Assembly (NCBI RefSeq): GCF_015142735.1 | Contig: NZ_JACSPN010000021.1 | Location: 5,132-69,131 of the forward strand | Origin: Oerskovia douganii | GTDB taxonomy: Bacteria; Actinomycetota; Actinomycetes; Actinomycetales; Cellulomonadaceae | Direction: 5' to 3' | Length of the DNA: 64,000 nucleotides | Shown: positions 35,513 through 44,779 of the stretch, piece after piece | Layout of the letters: each line of letters opens with the position of its first letter | Numbering within the stretch: the first letter of the stretch is position 1 | Program-made: the position numbers and the translations under genes | Notes under the pieces: generated by a model | The model's database searches: none | What the model was told of the DNA's origin: nothing | What the model saw: the letters and a program-made list of their open reading frames with translations, nothing else

Positions 35513-35559
35513 CTTCCCCGGCACCCGTTCGAGCCGTCTGCCACGCCTCGGCGCCATGG

Positions 35560-36678
35560 CTAGGCCGGCCGTCTGCGCGGCTTGAGCCGCACGTCCGGCA
35601 GCACCGGTGCGGGCAGCGGGCCGCCGTCGTACCCCACGACCTCCCCGAACCGACAGCCCGACGCTCCCGGGGCGTAGCGCGTGCCGCCGTCCCCGGGCAC
35701 GGGGACCGGGGCAGCGGCCGCCTCGTCCTCCTGGGCAGCCGCACTGACCTCGACCTGCGCCATCCAGTCCGCGCGGGCGGCCGCGACGTCGTCGTGCGAG
35801 CGCCCCACGAAGTTCCACCACATGACGATCTCCTCGGCGAACGGCTCGCCGCCGATCAGCACGGCCCGCACGGGCGAGGCCCCCGCCGACACCGTCAGCA
35901 CCGAGCGCCCGGGCTCGACGTACCCGAGCGACGCGACCGGCACGGGCACCCCCTCGAACGACGCGGCACCCGTGTCGACCAGCAGTGCGTGCTCGAACCC
36001 CGGGTCCACCGCGAGCTCGACCGACGCGCCCGCAGGCAGGTCCACCTGCGCCCCGACCAGGGGCGTGAACGCGGTGGCTGCGGACCGCAGCGCGGCGCCC
36101 CCCACGCTCAGCGACCCCACGAGCACCTGGACCCGCTCGCCTCCCGGCCCGGCCCACACCGGCAGGTCACCGTGGTGCTCGAAGAACGGCTCGTCGCCGA
36201 GCCGGTCCCCCGGCAGCGCGACCCAGAGCTGCACGCCGTGCAGCAGGGGCGGCCGCACGCCCGCGGGCGACTCCTCCGAGTGCGAGATGCCCCGTCCGGC
36301 CGTCATGAGGTTCAGCTCGCCCGGCCGCACCGTCTGCAGCGACCCGACCGAGTCGCGGTGCAGGATCTCGCCCTCGAACAGCCAGCTCACCGTCTGCAGG
36401 CCCGTGTGCGGGTGCGGGGGCACCTGCATGCCGTCGGAGGTCGAGACGTCGTCGGGCCCGTAGTGGTCCAGGAAGCACCAGGCCCCCACGAGCGAGCGGG
36501 CGCGCTGCGGGAGCGTGCGGCGCACGTCCATGGCGCGGGTCCCGCCGAGCGGGACCTGGCGGTGGTCGAGGATCTCGACGGGGGTGCGGTCACCGGGGAC
36601 GCCGTCCACGCCCGACGGCGTCGCGTGGCTCCCTGCGGCGCACACCTCTTCGCGGGGCCGGGTCTCGAGGTTGCTCAT
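35560..36678 (-). CDS. Pirin-family cupin protein
   Basis: A 372-residue bicupin. The metal site in the N-terminal cupin is PPHPHTGLQTVSWLFEGEILHRDSVG, with His residues and a Glu as in pirins; the C-terminal cupin region includes EIVMWWNFVGRSHDDV, the diagnostic Pirin_C block. An extra C-terminal tail of about 60 residues (ends LKPRRRPA) exceeds the usual length of 280-310. Pirins are iron proteins with quercetinase or redox-sensing activity in some species. Role here unknown. A hairpin and a structured RNA locus lie just upstream. Confidence 0.88.
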   Translation of the reverse strand: MSNLETRPREEVCAAGSHATPSGVDGVPGDRTPVEILDHRQVPLGGTRAMDVRRTLPQRARSLVGAWCFLDHYGPDDVSTSDGMQVPPHPHTGLQTVSWLFEGEILHRDSVGSLQTVRPGELNLMTAGRGISHSEESPAGVRPPLLHGVQLWVALPGDRLGDEPFFEHHGDLPVWAGPGGERVQVLVGSLSVGGAALRSAATAFTPLVGAQVDLPAGASVELAVDPGFEHALLVDTGAASFEGVPVPVASLGYVEPGRSVLTVSAGASPVRAVLIGGEPFAEEIVMWWNFVGRSHDDVAAARADWMAQVEVSAAAQEDEAAAAPVPVPGDGGTRYAPGASGCRFGEVVGYDGGPLPAPVLPDVRLKPRRRPA

Positions 36679-36738
36679 GGGACGAGCCTAGGCTCGCCCG
36701 CGGCCGGAGGCCCGCCACCGAGGGGTCCGCAGACTCGG

Positions 36739-36768
36739 CGAGGCTCCCGGCGGGGGCCGGGAGCCTCG
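36739..36768 (-). terminator. GC-rich terminator-type hairpin at the 3' end of the RNA locus
   Basis: A perfect 13-bp inverted repeat (36739-36751 and 36756-36768) with a 4-nt loop. It lies upstream of the pirin start, so it cannot end that gene. Read on the minus strand it closes the structured RNA at 36780-37160. No U-tract follows. Confidence 0.6.
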
Positions 36769-36779
36769 CTGATGACCGT

Positions 36780-37160
36780 GTGCCCTGGGTGGCCGGACCG
36801 GGAACGGTCCGACCGGGCGCCGCGTCGACGTCGCGGCTCGGCGCCTCCCCCACGACGAGCTGGTGCTCGCCCTGTTCTCCTGGAAGGCGCCTCTCACGAT
36901 CGGCTCTCCGGTTCCGGTCGAGACCTGCGTCGTCACCCGCAGCCCGGGGTGTTGCCACCCGCGGGACGTCTCACCGTTCTCCGGTCGGCCTGGGGCTCTC
37001 AAGGTGTGGTTCCAGCGTCCTTGCCGGTCCGTCCTCCCGTGCGGGAGGGCGTCGTTGGGGGCTGCTGCCGCCGTTCCCGTCGAAGCCGATAGTGACGTTT
37101 CTAGTCCTGCACGGGCCACCCCGGCAAGAGGTCGACGGACCCTTTTTCTCGGGGCGCGTT
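36780..37160 (-). ncRNA. Large structured RNA, HEARO/omega-RNA-like, no nuclease gene
   Basis: This stretch of about 380 bp has no convincing gene but folds well on the minus strand. Helices seen: a GNRA hairpin GGGUG-GCAA-CACCC (plus coordinates 36947-36960) and CUGCG/CGCAG (36925-36929 with 36938-36942), both enclosed by GAGAC/GUCUC (36968-36972 with 36920-36924); a 10-bp helix with one G-U pair (36882-36891 with 36840-36849); a CCUCCC/GGGAGG hairpin (37033-37048); and two interleaved 8-bp perfect pairings (37134-37141 with 37026-37033, 37121-37128 with 37020-37027). Blocks such as ACCUUGAGAGC, CCGAUC and CCUUCCA in this order recall IscB/IsrB omega RNAs from memory. Family is tentative; structure is well supported. 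Confidence 0.55.
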
Positions 37161-37237
37161 CACCACAGGTTCATCCACAACGGGAACGCCGCACTGCCGC
37201 GCTTACCCACAGGCTTGTGCACAGAATCTGTGGATAA
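37159..37237. other. Cluster of DnaA-box-like sequences
   Basis: Within 80 bp there is one exact box TTATCCACA (minus strand, 37229-37237), two with one mismatch (TCATCCACA 37171-37179, TTACCCACA 37203-37211) and one with two (TTCACCACA 37159-37167). The stretch is unusually A/T-rich for this genome. No dnaA or dnaN is nearby, so this is not the standard chromosomal origin. DnaA titration, a regulatory site or chance are possible. Confidence 0.5.
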
Positions 37238-37250
37238 CTCTGTGGGTCGT

Positions 37251-38249
37251 TCACACCCAGAACCTCGCCGAGCTCTCCGCTGCGATGCGTTCCTCGACCT
37301 CCGCAGCCGACACCTCGAAGCTCCCGTCGTCCACCAGGACCCCCTGGACCCGCCCCTGGAGCACGGCCGCGAGCCGCGCCAGCAGAGCCCGCGCACGGGT
37401 CCGGGCCATGAGGTGCAGCCCCGACGGCTCCTCGACCTCCAGCTCGTACGGATCGGTCGGGAGCCACCGGAGCCGGTAGGCGAACGGACCGTACTCGCGC
37501 CAGTCGAGCGCGGCGAGCGCCGCGGGCACCTCGCGCACCTTCTGCACCACGACCTGGACCGCGCCGTCGTACGGCGTCTGGCCGACCAGCACGAAGTCGA
37601 CCAGGTGGTCCGCACGCTCCTCGACCTCGGTCACCTGCGCACCCGGGACGAAGGTCCGCAGCACCCCCAGGGCCGCCTCCGGCACGAGCGCGTGCGCGCT
37701 GTACAACGTCAGGTCCACCCCCTGCGCCGGGTCGGGCGTCAGCACGCTGACCCCGTCGGCCACCACGCTGCCACCGACCTTGCGCGCGGCGGCGACCGCC
37801 CACCGCACCGCCCGGAGCTCCAGGTCGTCGGGCAGGCCCGCCGCGAAGACCCGACCGAGCCCGTCCCGGTCCTCGAGAGGCCCCGTGGCGGGCCCCCGCG
37901 ACCGGTGCCCGACCCGGACCGCCCACACCTCGGCGACCGCGGACGCCAGGCCCAGGCCTGCCGCACCGGGCGGCTGGACCCCGAACGGCCCGACGACCTC
38001 GACGCCCTCCGTGAGCCGGAGCACCCCGGGGCGACGGACGTCGTCGGGCACGACGCCGCGGAACCGGGCCCCCGCCATGGGGCGCTCGGCCGGACCGCTC
38101 GTCGGCTCGCTCACCCAGCCCGCCTCCGGGAACCAGGCCCGCGCGAGCGCCTCGATCCCCGGCCGCACCACGCCCCGTGAGCGCGGCAGCGCGAGCAGGT
38201 GGTCGCTGCTGTACATGTCGGGGACCCACCCCGTCGCAGGAAGCGTCAT
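37251..38249 (-). CDS. Hypothetical protein, 332 residues
   Basis: A soluble-looking protein without signal or membrane segments. It begins MTLPATGWVPDMYSSDHLLALPRSRGVVRPGIEALARAWFPEAGW and has a middle part with RAVRWAVAAARKVGGSVVADGV and TLYSAHALVPEAALGVLRTFVPGAQV. The second half contains YGPFAYRLRWLPTDPYELEVEEPSG. Codon use and length support a real gene. I do not recognise a domain. It is transcribed alone, ending beside the DnaA-box-like cluster. Confidence 0.75.
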   Translation of the reverse strand: MTLPATGWVPDMYSSDHLLALPRSRGVVRPGIEALARAWFPEAGWVSEPTSGPAERPMAGARFRGVVPDDVRRPGVLRLTEGVEVVGPFGVQPPGAAGLGLASAVAEVWAVRVGHRSRGPATGPLEDRDGLGRVFAAGLPDDLELRAVRWAVAAARKVGGSVVADGVSVLTPDPAQGVDLTLYSAHALVPEAALGVLRTFVPGAQVTEVEERADHLVDFVLVGQTPYDGAVQVVVQKVREVPAALAALDWREYGPFAYRLRWLPTDPYELEVEEPSGLHLMARTRARALLARLAAVLQGRVQGVLVDDGSFEVSAAEVEERIAAESSARFWV

Positions 38250-38320
38250 GACGTGACGCTAGACGCCGCGAGGACCGCCCAGGATGCCGGGAGGTTACGG
38301 GCGTGGGTCGGCTGCGGGCG

Positions 38321-38881
38321 TCAGGAGGTGGGGGCGCCGACGTCGTGCAGGTGGTGGACGACGTCGTGCAGGAAGTACCGGCCGAGCGTGCGCACCGTGA
38401 AGACCGAACCGTTGGACCGGCGCCCGGGTCGCTCCCAGTCGTCGGGCCCGACGGCGTCGAACCGGCCCGCGACCCGGTCGCCCGCGATCGCGACCTCCCG
38501 TGCGAGGACCTGCGGGTCCTGGTGCTCGTAGTCGCCCGCGAGCGCCGCCGCGTCCTGGTCCCAGTTCGCGAACAGCGGGTCGTCGCCCTCGACCATCGAC
38601 GCCAGCCGCACGTCGAAGATGCCGAACACGTCGCGCACGTGCGCCGCGTACTCGAGCGGGGACCACGTGTGCTCGTCAGGACGCACCGCGACGTCCGGAC
38701 GCGCGAGGACCTCCTGCCAGCGCGGGATCGTCGCGCGCACGGCCGGCCCCACCTGGTCCGGGTCGACCGTGCCCGACACGAAGCCGCACTCGGGGCAGGG
38801 ACGGTCCAGGACCCAGGTCCAGTCCTTGGTGTCGGGCGTGATGCCGGACGAACCGGCCGGGACCTGCGGGGGTGTCGTCAT
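38321..38881 (-). CDS. DinB-fold protein
   Basis: A 186-residue protein. DWTWVLDRPCPECGF is a zinc-knuckle-like start seen in actinobacterial DinB proteins, followed by the four-helix-bundle metal ligands in WSPLEYAAHVRDVFGIFDVRL and YFLHDVVHHLHDV (His residues). The DinB/YfiT fold includes thiol-dependent transferases, for instance mycothiol-dependent enzymes, which would suit an actinobacterium, but the substrate is unknown. ATG at 38881. Second DinB-type protein at 56630-57169. Confidence 0.8.
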   Translation of the reverse strand: MTTPPQVPAGSSGITPDTKDWTWVLDRPCPECGFVSGTVDPDQVGPAVRATIPRWQEVLARPDVAVRPDEHTWSPLEYAAHVRDVFGIFDVRLASMVEGDDPLFANWDQDAAALAGDYEHQDPQVLAREVAIAGDRVAGRFDAVGPDDWERPGRRSNGSVFTVRTLGRYFLHDVVHHLHDVGAPTS

Positions 38882-38939
38882 GCACCGGATGCTAGGACCC
38901 CGCGGCGCACCGCGAAAGCCCCCGACCGGTTCGTGGACC

Positions 38940-39242
38940 TCACTCCTCCGGGCCGGGCTGCGGGATCTCGTCGAGGAGGAGGACGTCGAGGGGCTCGAGC
39001 ATCCACTCCTCGAACGGCACGCCCTGGAACAGGTCGAACAGCGCGTCCTCGCCCGTGGTGAACGCCTCGGCCGACTCCCAGATCGTGGTGAGGACGAGCC
39101 GCTCGCCGTCACCCTCCGTCCACGCGACGGCCTGGATGATCCCCTCGACCGAGCGTGCCGTCAGGACGGCCTGCTGGAGGTACGCGAGCGTCGCCCCGCG
39201 GTGCTCGGGGCGTGGACGGTGCACGACGACCTGCGTGAACAT
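38940..39242 (-). CDS. Antibiotic biosynthesis monooxygenase (ABM)-like small protein
   Basis: A 100-residue ferredoxin-like-fold protein: MFTQVVVHRPRPEHRGATLAYLQQAVLTARSVEGIIQAVAWTEGDGERLVLTTIWESAEAF, with the alternating strands and WESAEAF segment of ABM/Dabb-type proteins. Members include haem-degrading and cofactor-free monooxygenases, many without known activity. It is 58 bp from the DinB gene on the same strand and may share its transcript. Confidence 0.7.
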   Translation of the reverse strand: MFTQVVVHRPRPEHRGATLAYLQQAVLTARSVEGIIQAVAWTEGDGERLVLTTIWESAEAFTTGEDALFDLFQGVPFEEWMLEPLDVLLLDEIPQPGPEE

Positions 39243-39322
39243 CGGTCCTCCCCAGGGCTCAGTTCAGCCTCCACGCTACGAGTCGGTGCCGACCCCTGGG
39301 AAGAGGACGACAGGGTGATGTC

Positions 39323-40759
39323 TCAGGTCGCCCTGGCGCCGTCGCCCATCTGGTCGAGCGAACGCCCCTTGGTCTCCGGGAGGAACCGGAGCACGAAGAA
39401 CACCGCGAAGGCCGAGATCGCGGCGAACGTCCCGTACGTCGCAGGCAGCCCCCAGGCCTCGCTGACCACCGGGAAGGACCGCGTCACCGCGTAGTTCACG
39501 AACCACTGGACGGCCGTGGCGACCGCGAGCGCCGTCGCCCGCATCACCGGCGGGAACATCTCACCGAGCAGCACCCACCCGAGCGGCCCCCACGTGAGGC
39601 CGAACGACACCACCATGAGGTTGACCGCGACGAGGGCGGTCATGGCCCAGGCCAGCGGGAAGACCAGCTCGCCCGAGGCCGACGTCGTCGCGTGGCCGAA
39701 CGCGAACGCCGTCACCGCGAGGGACACCGCCATGCCCACCGAGCCTGCCGCGAGCATGGGACGGCGCCCGAACCGGTCCGCGAGCCCGATCGCGACGACC
39801 GTGACCGCGATGTTGACCGCGGCCGTCACCAGGGACATGGTCAGTGCCTCGGACTCGGTGAACCCCACCGACTCCCACAGCGACGTCGAGTAGACGAACA
39901 CCGCGTTGATGCCGCTGAGCTGGATGAGCGCCGCGACGCCCAGGCCGATCCACACGATGGGCCGCAGCCCCAGGGCGCTGCCCCGCAGGTCCCGGAGCGA
40001 GCTCCTCGTGTGCGTCCCGACCGACGTGCGGATGCGGTCGACCTCCTGGTCGACCTCGTGGTCCCCGAGCCCCGAGAACCCCTGCAGGACGCGCTGCGCC
40101 TCGACCTCCCGCCCCTGGGCCACGAGGTAGCGCGGGGACTCGGGCAGTCGCAGCGTCGCGAGGCCGTAGAGGGCCGCGGGAACCAGCTCGGCCAGGAATA
40201 TCCAGCGCCACGCGGGGATGCCCGCCCACAGGTCGTTCGCCGCCCCTCCGGCCGCGCGGGACATCGCGAGGCCCACGGCGAGGGCCACGAAGATCCCGAT
40301 CGTGATGAAGAGCTGCTGCAGCCCGCCCAGTCGCCCGCGCGAGCGCGGCGGCGCGATCTCGGCGATGTACGCGGGTGCCATGACCGACGCGGCGCCGATC
40401 CCGACGCCCGCGAGGAACCGCACGGGCAGCAGCACCACGACCGACGGCGCGAACGCGGCAGCCACCGCGCACACCCCGAACAACGACGCCGAGAGCAGCA
40501 TGACGCGCACCCGCCCCAGGCGCTCCGAGACCGACCCCGCGAACCAGGCCCCCACCGCGCACCCCAGGAGGGACAGCGACGCCACCACGCCCCGCAGGCT
40601 CGCGCCCAGCTCGAAGTGCTCGCTGAGCGCGCCGACCGCCGAGTTCACGACCGAGGTGTCGAACCCGAACAGCAGCCCGCCGAGGGCCGCCGCGAGGCAC
40701 GCGAGGAGGACACGGCCGGGGACGCGGGGGCGCTCCTCGGGACCAGGTTCAGGACTCAT
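39323..40759 (-). CDS. Sugar-porter-type MFS transporter
   Basis: A 478-residue protein with 12 membrane segments and sugar porter motifs: GGLLFGFDTSVVNSAVGAL in the first segment, SERLGRVRVML after the second, LPESPRYLVAQGR before the central loop, QLSGINAVFVYSTSLW in segment 7, DRFGRRPML and the final LPETKGRSLDQM. It probably imports a hexose, pentose or polyol with protons. No adjacent sugar-use gene or regulator. ATG at 40759. Confidence 0.9.
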   Translation of the reverse strand: MSPEPGPEERPRVPGRVLLACLAAALGGLLFGFDTSVVNSAVGALSEHFELGASLRGVVASLSLLGCAVGAWFAGSVSERLGRVRVMLLSASLFGVCAVAAAFAPSVVVLLPVRFLAGVGIGAASVMAPAYIAEIAPPRSRGRLGGLQQLFITIGIFVALAVGLAMSRAAGGAANDLWAGIPAWRWIFLAELVPAALYGLATLRLPESPRYLVAQGREVEAQRVLQGFSGLGDHEVDQEVDRIRTSVGTHTRSSLRDLRGSALGLRPIVWIGLGVAALIQLSGINAVFVYSTSLWESVGFTESEALTMSLVTAAVNIAVTVVAIGLADRFGRRPMLAAGSVGMAVSLAVTAFAFGHATTSASGELVFPLAWAMTALVAVNLMVVSFGLTWGPLGWVLLGEMFPPVMRATALAVATAVQWFVNYAVTRSFPVVSEAWGLPATYGTFAAISAFAVFFVLRFLPETKGRSLDQMGDGARAT

Positions 40760-40839
40760 GCGTACGACACTGCCACGCGCGCGTGCCCGGCGGACGACGG
40801 GTGGGGGGTGATCCGCGCCCCGGCCCGCGCGTGTCAGGG

Positions 40840-40865
40840 CCGGTGCGCACCCGAGGCCGCACCGG
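40840..40865. terminator. Terminator-type hairpin after the DUF779 gene
   Basis: CCGGTGCG (40840-40847) and CGCACCGG (40858-40865) pair across a 10-nt loop, about 55 bp after the DUF779 stop on the minus strand and before the sugar-porter gene. It probably ends the aldehyde dehydrogenase transcript. Confidence 0.5.
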
Positions 40866-40919
40866 TCCTGGCGCGTCGGCCGACGGCCGGGCTCACAGCA
40901 CCTGGCTCGCGAGCACGGC

Positions 40920-41471
40920 CTACTCCTCGTCCGAGAACAGCCGCGACCGGATGATGAACCGCACGCCCTCCGGTGCCTCGACGCTGAACCCCGAGCCACG
41001 TCCCGGCACGACGTCGACCGTCAGGTGCGTGTGGCTCCAGTACTCGAACTGGCCGCGGCTCATCCAGAACGGCACCGTGAACGTCGCCCCGTCGAGGTCC
41101 GCACCGGGCGCCGCCCCGGCGGGCGGGTCGTCCCCCGCGACACCCAGCGGACCCGAGGGGCCCGTGAGCGCGACGTCCGCGAGCTCGGCCTCGGCGAGCT
41201 CGGAGAACGGGTCGGCCACCACCAGGTCGCCCAGGTGGACGTCGGCCTCCGACGTGATGAGCTCGCCCTGCGGGTAGCACATGGGCGACGAGCCGTCGCA
41301 GCACCCCCCGGACTGGTGGAACATGAGCTCGCCGTACTGGACCCGCAGCCGGGCGAGCAGCTCGGCGGCGGCCGGGGTCAGCGCGACCCTCTCGGCCGGC
41401 ACCTCCCCGGGCGAGGAACCCACCACCCCGGGCGCGGTGACCTGCGGGGCGGGTGTGACGTCGTCGGGCAT
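40920..41471 (-). CDS. DUF779 domain protein, aldehyde dehydrogenase partner
   Basis: A 183-residue protein. The core ELLARLRVQYGELMFHQSGGCCDGSSPMCYPQGEL, with its double Cys and a third Cys, is the DUF779 signature, and FWMSRGQFEYWSHTHLTVDVVPGRGSGFSVEAPEG follows. An Ala/Pro/Gly insert near residue 120 is longer than usual. DUF779 genes are almost always beside ExaC-type aldehyde dehydrogenases, as here (82 bp downstream, same strand). The Cys/His residues could bind metal. Biochemical role unknown. Confidence 0.87.
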   Translation of the reverse strand: MPDDVTPAPQVTAPGVVGSSPGEVPAERVALTPAAAELLARLRVQYGELMFHQSGGCCDGSSPMCYPQGELITSEADVHLGDLVVADPFSELAEAELADVALTGPSGPLGVAGDDPPAGAAPGADLDGATFTVPFWMSRGQFEYWSHTHLTVDVVPGRGSGFSVEAPEGVRFIIRSRLFSDEE

Positions 41472-41553
41472 GATCCTTCTCCCCTCGTGATGGACGGACG
41501 GACGGACGAGCGCGGGCGGGGCCCGCCGGCCCCGCCCGCCGTGGCACGACGGC

Positions 41554-43077
<1,524 letters not shown>

Positions 43078-43244
43078 GTGCGTCTGCCTCCTCGCAGTGC
43101 TCTGTTGCCTGTCGTGGACCGCCGCCGCCCGTCTGCCCGCCGTCCCGCGTGGTCCACGACCCGTGGCGCACCGTTGCGCCCGGGTGCACCGGAGGCTACG
43201 TGGGGCAGGGTTGCAGGAGCGTTGCAGTCACGCTGTCAGAACGT

Positions 43245-44639
43245 TCAGCGCAGCGAGCGGTCCAGCAGCGCGATCCGCGCCCGGGCCCGCGCGGCCGTGG
43301 GGCTCCCGGGGGCGGCGAGCGCCGCGAGCCGGTGCCAGGCCGCGTGGTCCTCGGCCCCCTCGTCGCTCGCGAGCCACCGCGCCACCGCGCCGGGGTCGCC
43401 CGACGCGAGGACCGCGCCGCGCACCTCGGCCGACAGCTCGTCGCGCAGCCGCTCGACCCCCGGCGCGACCGACCGCGGCAGGACCGGCCCCGCGTACGCC
43501 GTGAGCGCGGCGTGCACGTCACCGGCACCGAGCAGGTGCCGCACGGTGTCGAGGTCGGTGCGCAGCGGCGCCCCCAGCCGGTAGGGTCGCGACCCGCCCA
43601 GCAACGGTCCGACCGCCCGCCGCAGCCGCGACACCTCGGCCCGCACGGTCACGTCGGAGAGCTCGTGGGGGTGCAGCAGCACGGCCAGCTCGTCGGCGGC
43701 GAGCCCGCGCGGGGCCGCGGCGAGCAGCAGCAGGATCTCGCTGTGGCGAAGGCTCAGTCGGCCCGACGGCGCAGCGTGCGTCCCGCCGTCGGGCACGGTC
43801 GCGTAGGTCCCCGGGCCGGGCCAGCCCGCGGCCGCTCCCGGCGCCGCGCGCAGCACGCCGCTGGCCGCCCCCAGGACGTCGAGCCGCGGCGCGAACCCGT
43901 GGCCACCCGTGGCAGCGTCGGCGCCCGGACGGTGCTCGGTGCCGTGCTCGGCGAGCTCGCGCTCGACCGCCGCGACCGAGGCCCGGACGAGCGAGAGCAC
44001 GACGCCCGAGGCCGCGACCTGACCGCCCGTGACGTCGAGGACGCCGAGGATGCGGCCCGTGCGCAGGTCGCGGACGGGCGCGGCCGCGCAGTTGAGGGAC
44101 TGGGCGGGACGCGTGAAGTGCTCGGCGCCGAGGACCTGGACGGCGCTCCCGGTCGCGAGGGCCGTGCCGGGCGCGTTGGTCCCCACGCGCTCCTCGCGCC
44201 AGACCGCGCCCTCGACGAACCCGATGCGCGCCACGTCGTCGCGCACGCGCGCGCTGCCCTCGACCCACAGGAGGCGACCGGCGTCGTCGGTCATCGCGAC
44301 GACCGCGCTCTCCCCTGCGAGCCCCTCGACCAGGAGGTCGCGCACGATCGGCATGGCGCGGGCGAGCGGGTGGTGTGCGCGGTAGGACGTGAGGTCCTGG
44401 TCGGACATCGACACCTCGGGGTGGGCCACGTCGGGGTCCACCCCGCTGCGCGCGCTGCGGCGCCACGACGCCGCGACGAGCGGTCGAACCCCCAACGGGA
44501 GCGCTCCCGTGCTCAGGAACGCGCTGTGCGCGGCGCGCACGCCGACGGTGCCGGGCCTGCTGCCGGGCCCGGTGGGGCGCGGGCTGTCCGGCGGAGGGTC
44601 GGACGGGTGGGCGTCGGGGCGCTGGGGATGGTCGGTCAC
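43245..44639 (-). CDS. GAF-domain transcriptional regulator of the aldehyde dehydrogenase
   Basis: A 464-residue regulator. The N-terminal part VAASWRRSARSGVDPD and the GAF-like domain (RDLLVEGLAGESAVVAMTDDAGRLLWVEG..., VGTNAPGTALATGSAVQVLGAEHF) match AcoR-type sensors. There is no sigma-54 AAA domain or Fis helix. Instead the C-terminus (SLRHSEILLLLAAAPRGLAADELAVLLHP..., RAEVSRLRRAVGPLLG) looks like a winged helix. It probably binds upstream of the aldehyde dehydrogenase, which begins 168 bp downstream. Two TTGCAG motifs at about 43210-43227 in that gap could be its sites. Confidence 0.82.
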   Translation of the reverse strand: MTDHPQRPDAHPSDPPPDSPRPTGPGSRPGTVGVRAAHSAFLSTGALPLGVRPLVAASWRRSARSGVDPDVAHPEVSMSDQDLTSYRAHHPLARAMPIVRDLLVEGLAGESAVVAMTDDAGRLLWVEGSARVRDDVARIGFVEGAVWREERVGTNAPGTALATGSAVQVLGAEHFTRPAQSLNCAAAPVRDLRTGRILGVLDVTGGQVAASGVVLSLVRASVAAVERELAEHGTEHRPGADAATGGHGFAPRLDVLGAASGVLRAAPGAAAGWPGPGTYATVPDGGTHAAPSGRLSLRHSEILLLLAAAPRGLAADELAVLLHPHELSDVTVRAEVSRLRRAVGPLLGGSRPYRLGAPLRTDLDTVRHLLGAGDVHAALTAYAGPVLPRSVAPGVERLRDELSAEVRGAVLASGDPGAVARWLASDEGAEDHAAWHRLAALAAPGSPTAARARARIALLDRSLR

Positions 44640-44744
44640 GATCGCTCCCTTCGACGCCCTCGTCGAGTCCTGCCGGTCCTGGGGCCAGTGTAGGTCGGGA
44701 GCCGTGCGCCGTCCTGGGGTCCGGGAGGCCCGGAATCGTGCGGA

Positions 44745-44778
44745 TTAGCAATCTGACACGAAGTGCCTATGATGTCAG
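44745..44778 (+). promoter_or_regulatory. Promoter and operator of a probably leaderless tetR gene
   Basis: TTAGCA (44745-44750) and TATGAT (44768-44773) have a 17-bp spacer, so transcription should begin at about 44780, the A of the start codon. CTGACA (44753-44758) and TGTCAG (44773-44778) form an inverted repeat across the -10 element, fitting autorepression. No ribosome site precedes the ATG, consistent with a leaderless mRNA. Confidence 0.6.
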
Positions 44779-44779
44779 C

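Noticed and set aside
36780-37160. RNase P RNA, tmRNA, 6S RNA, cobalamin or c-di-AMP riboswitch, or group II intron
   Set aside because: The hallmark motifs of each (for example GAGGAAAGUCC of RNase P or the tmRNA ends) are absent.
36688-37237. Open frames of 124-143 codons on both strands over the structured RNA
   Set aside because: Translations are compositionally odd, have no homology I recognise, and no ribosome sites; the helices on the minus strand explain the region better.
37159-37237. Chromosomal replication origin
   Set aside because: Only four boxes, no dnaA/dnaN/recF neighbours and no long AT-rich unwinding region.
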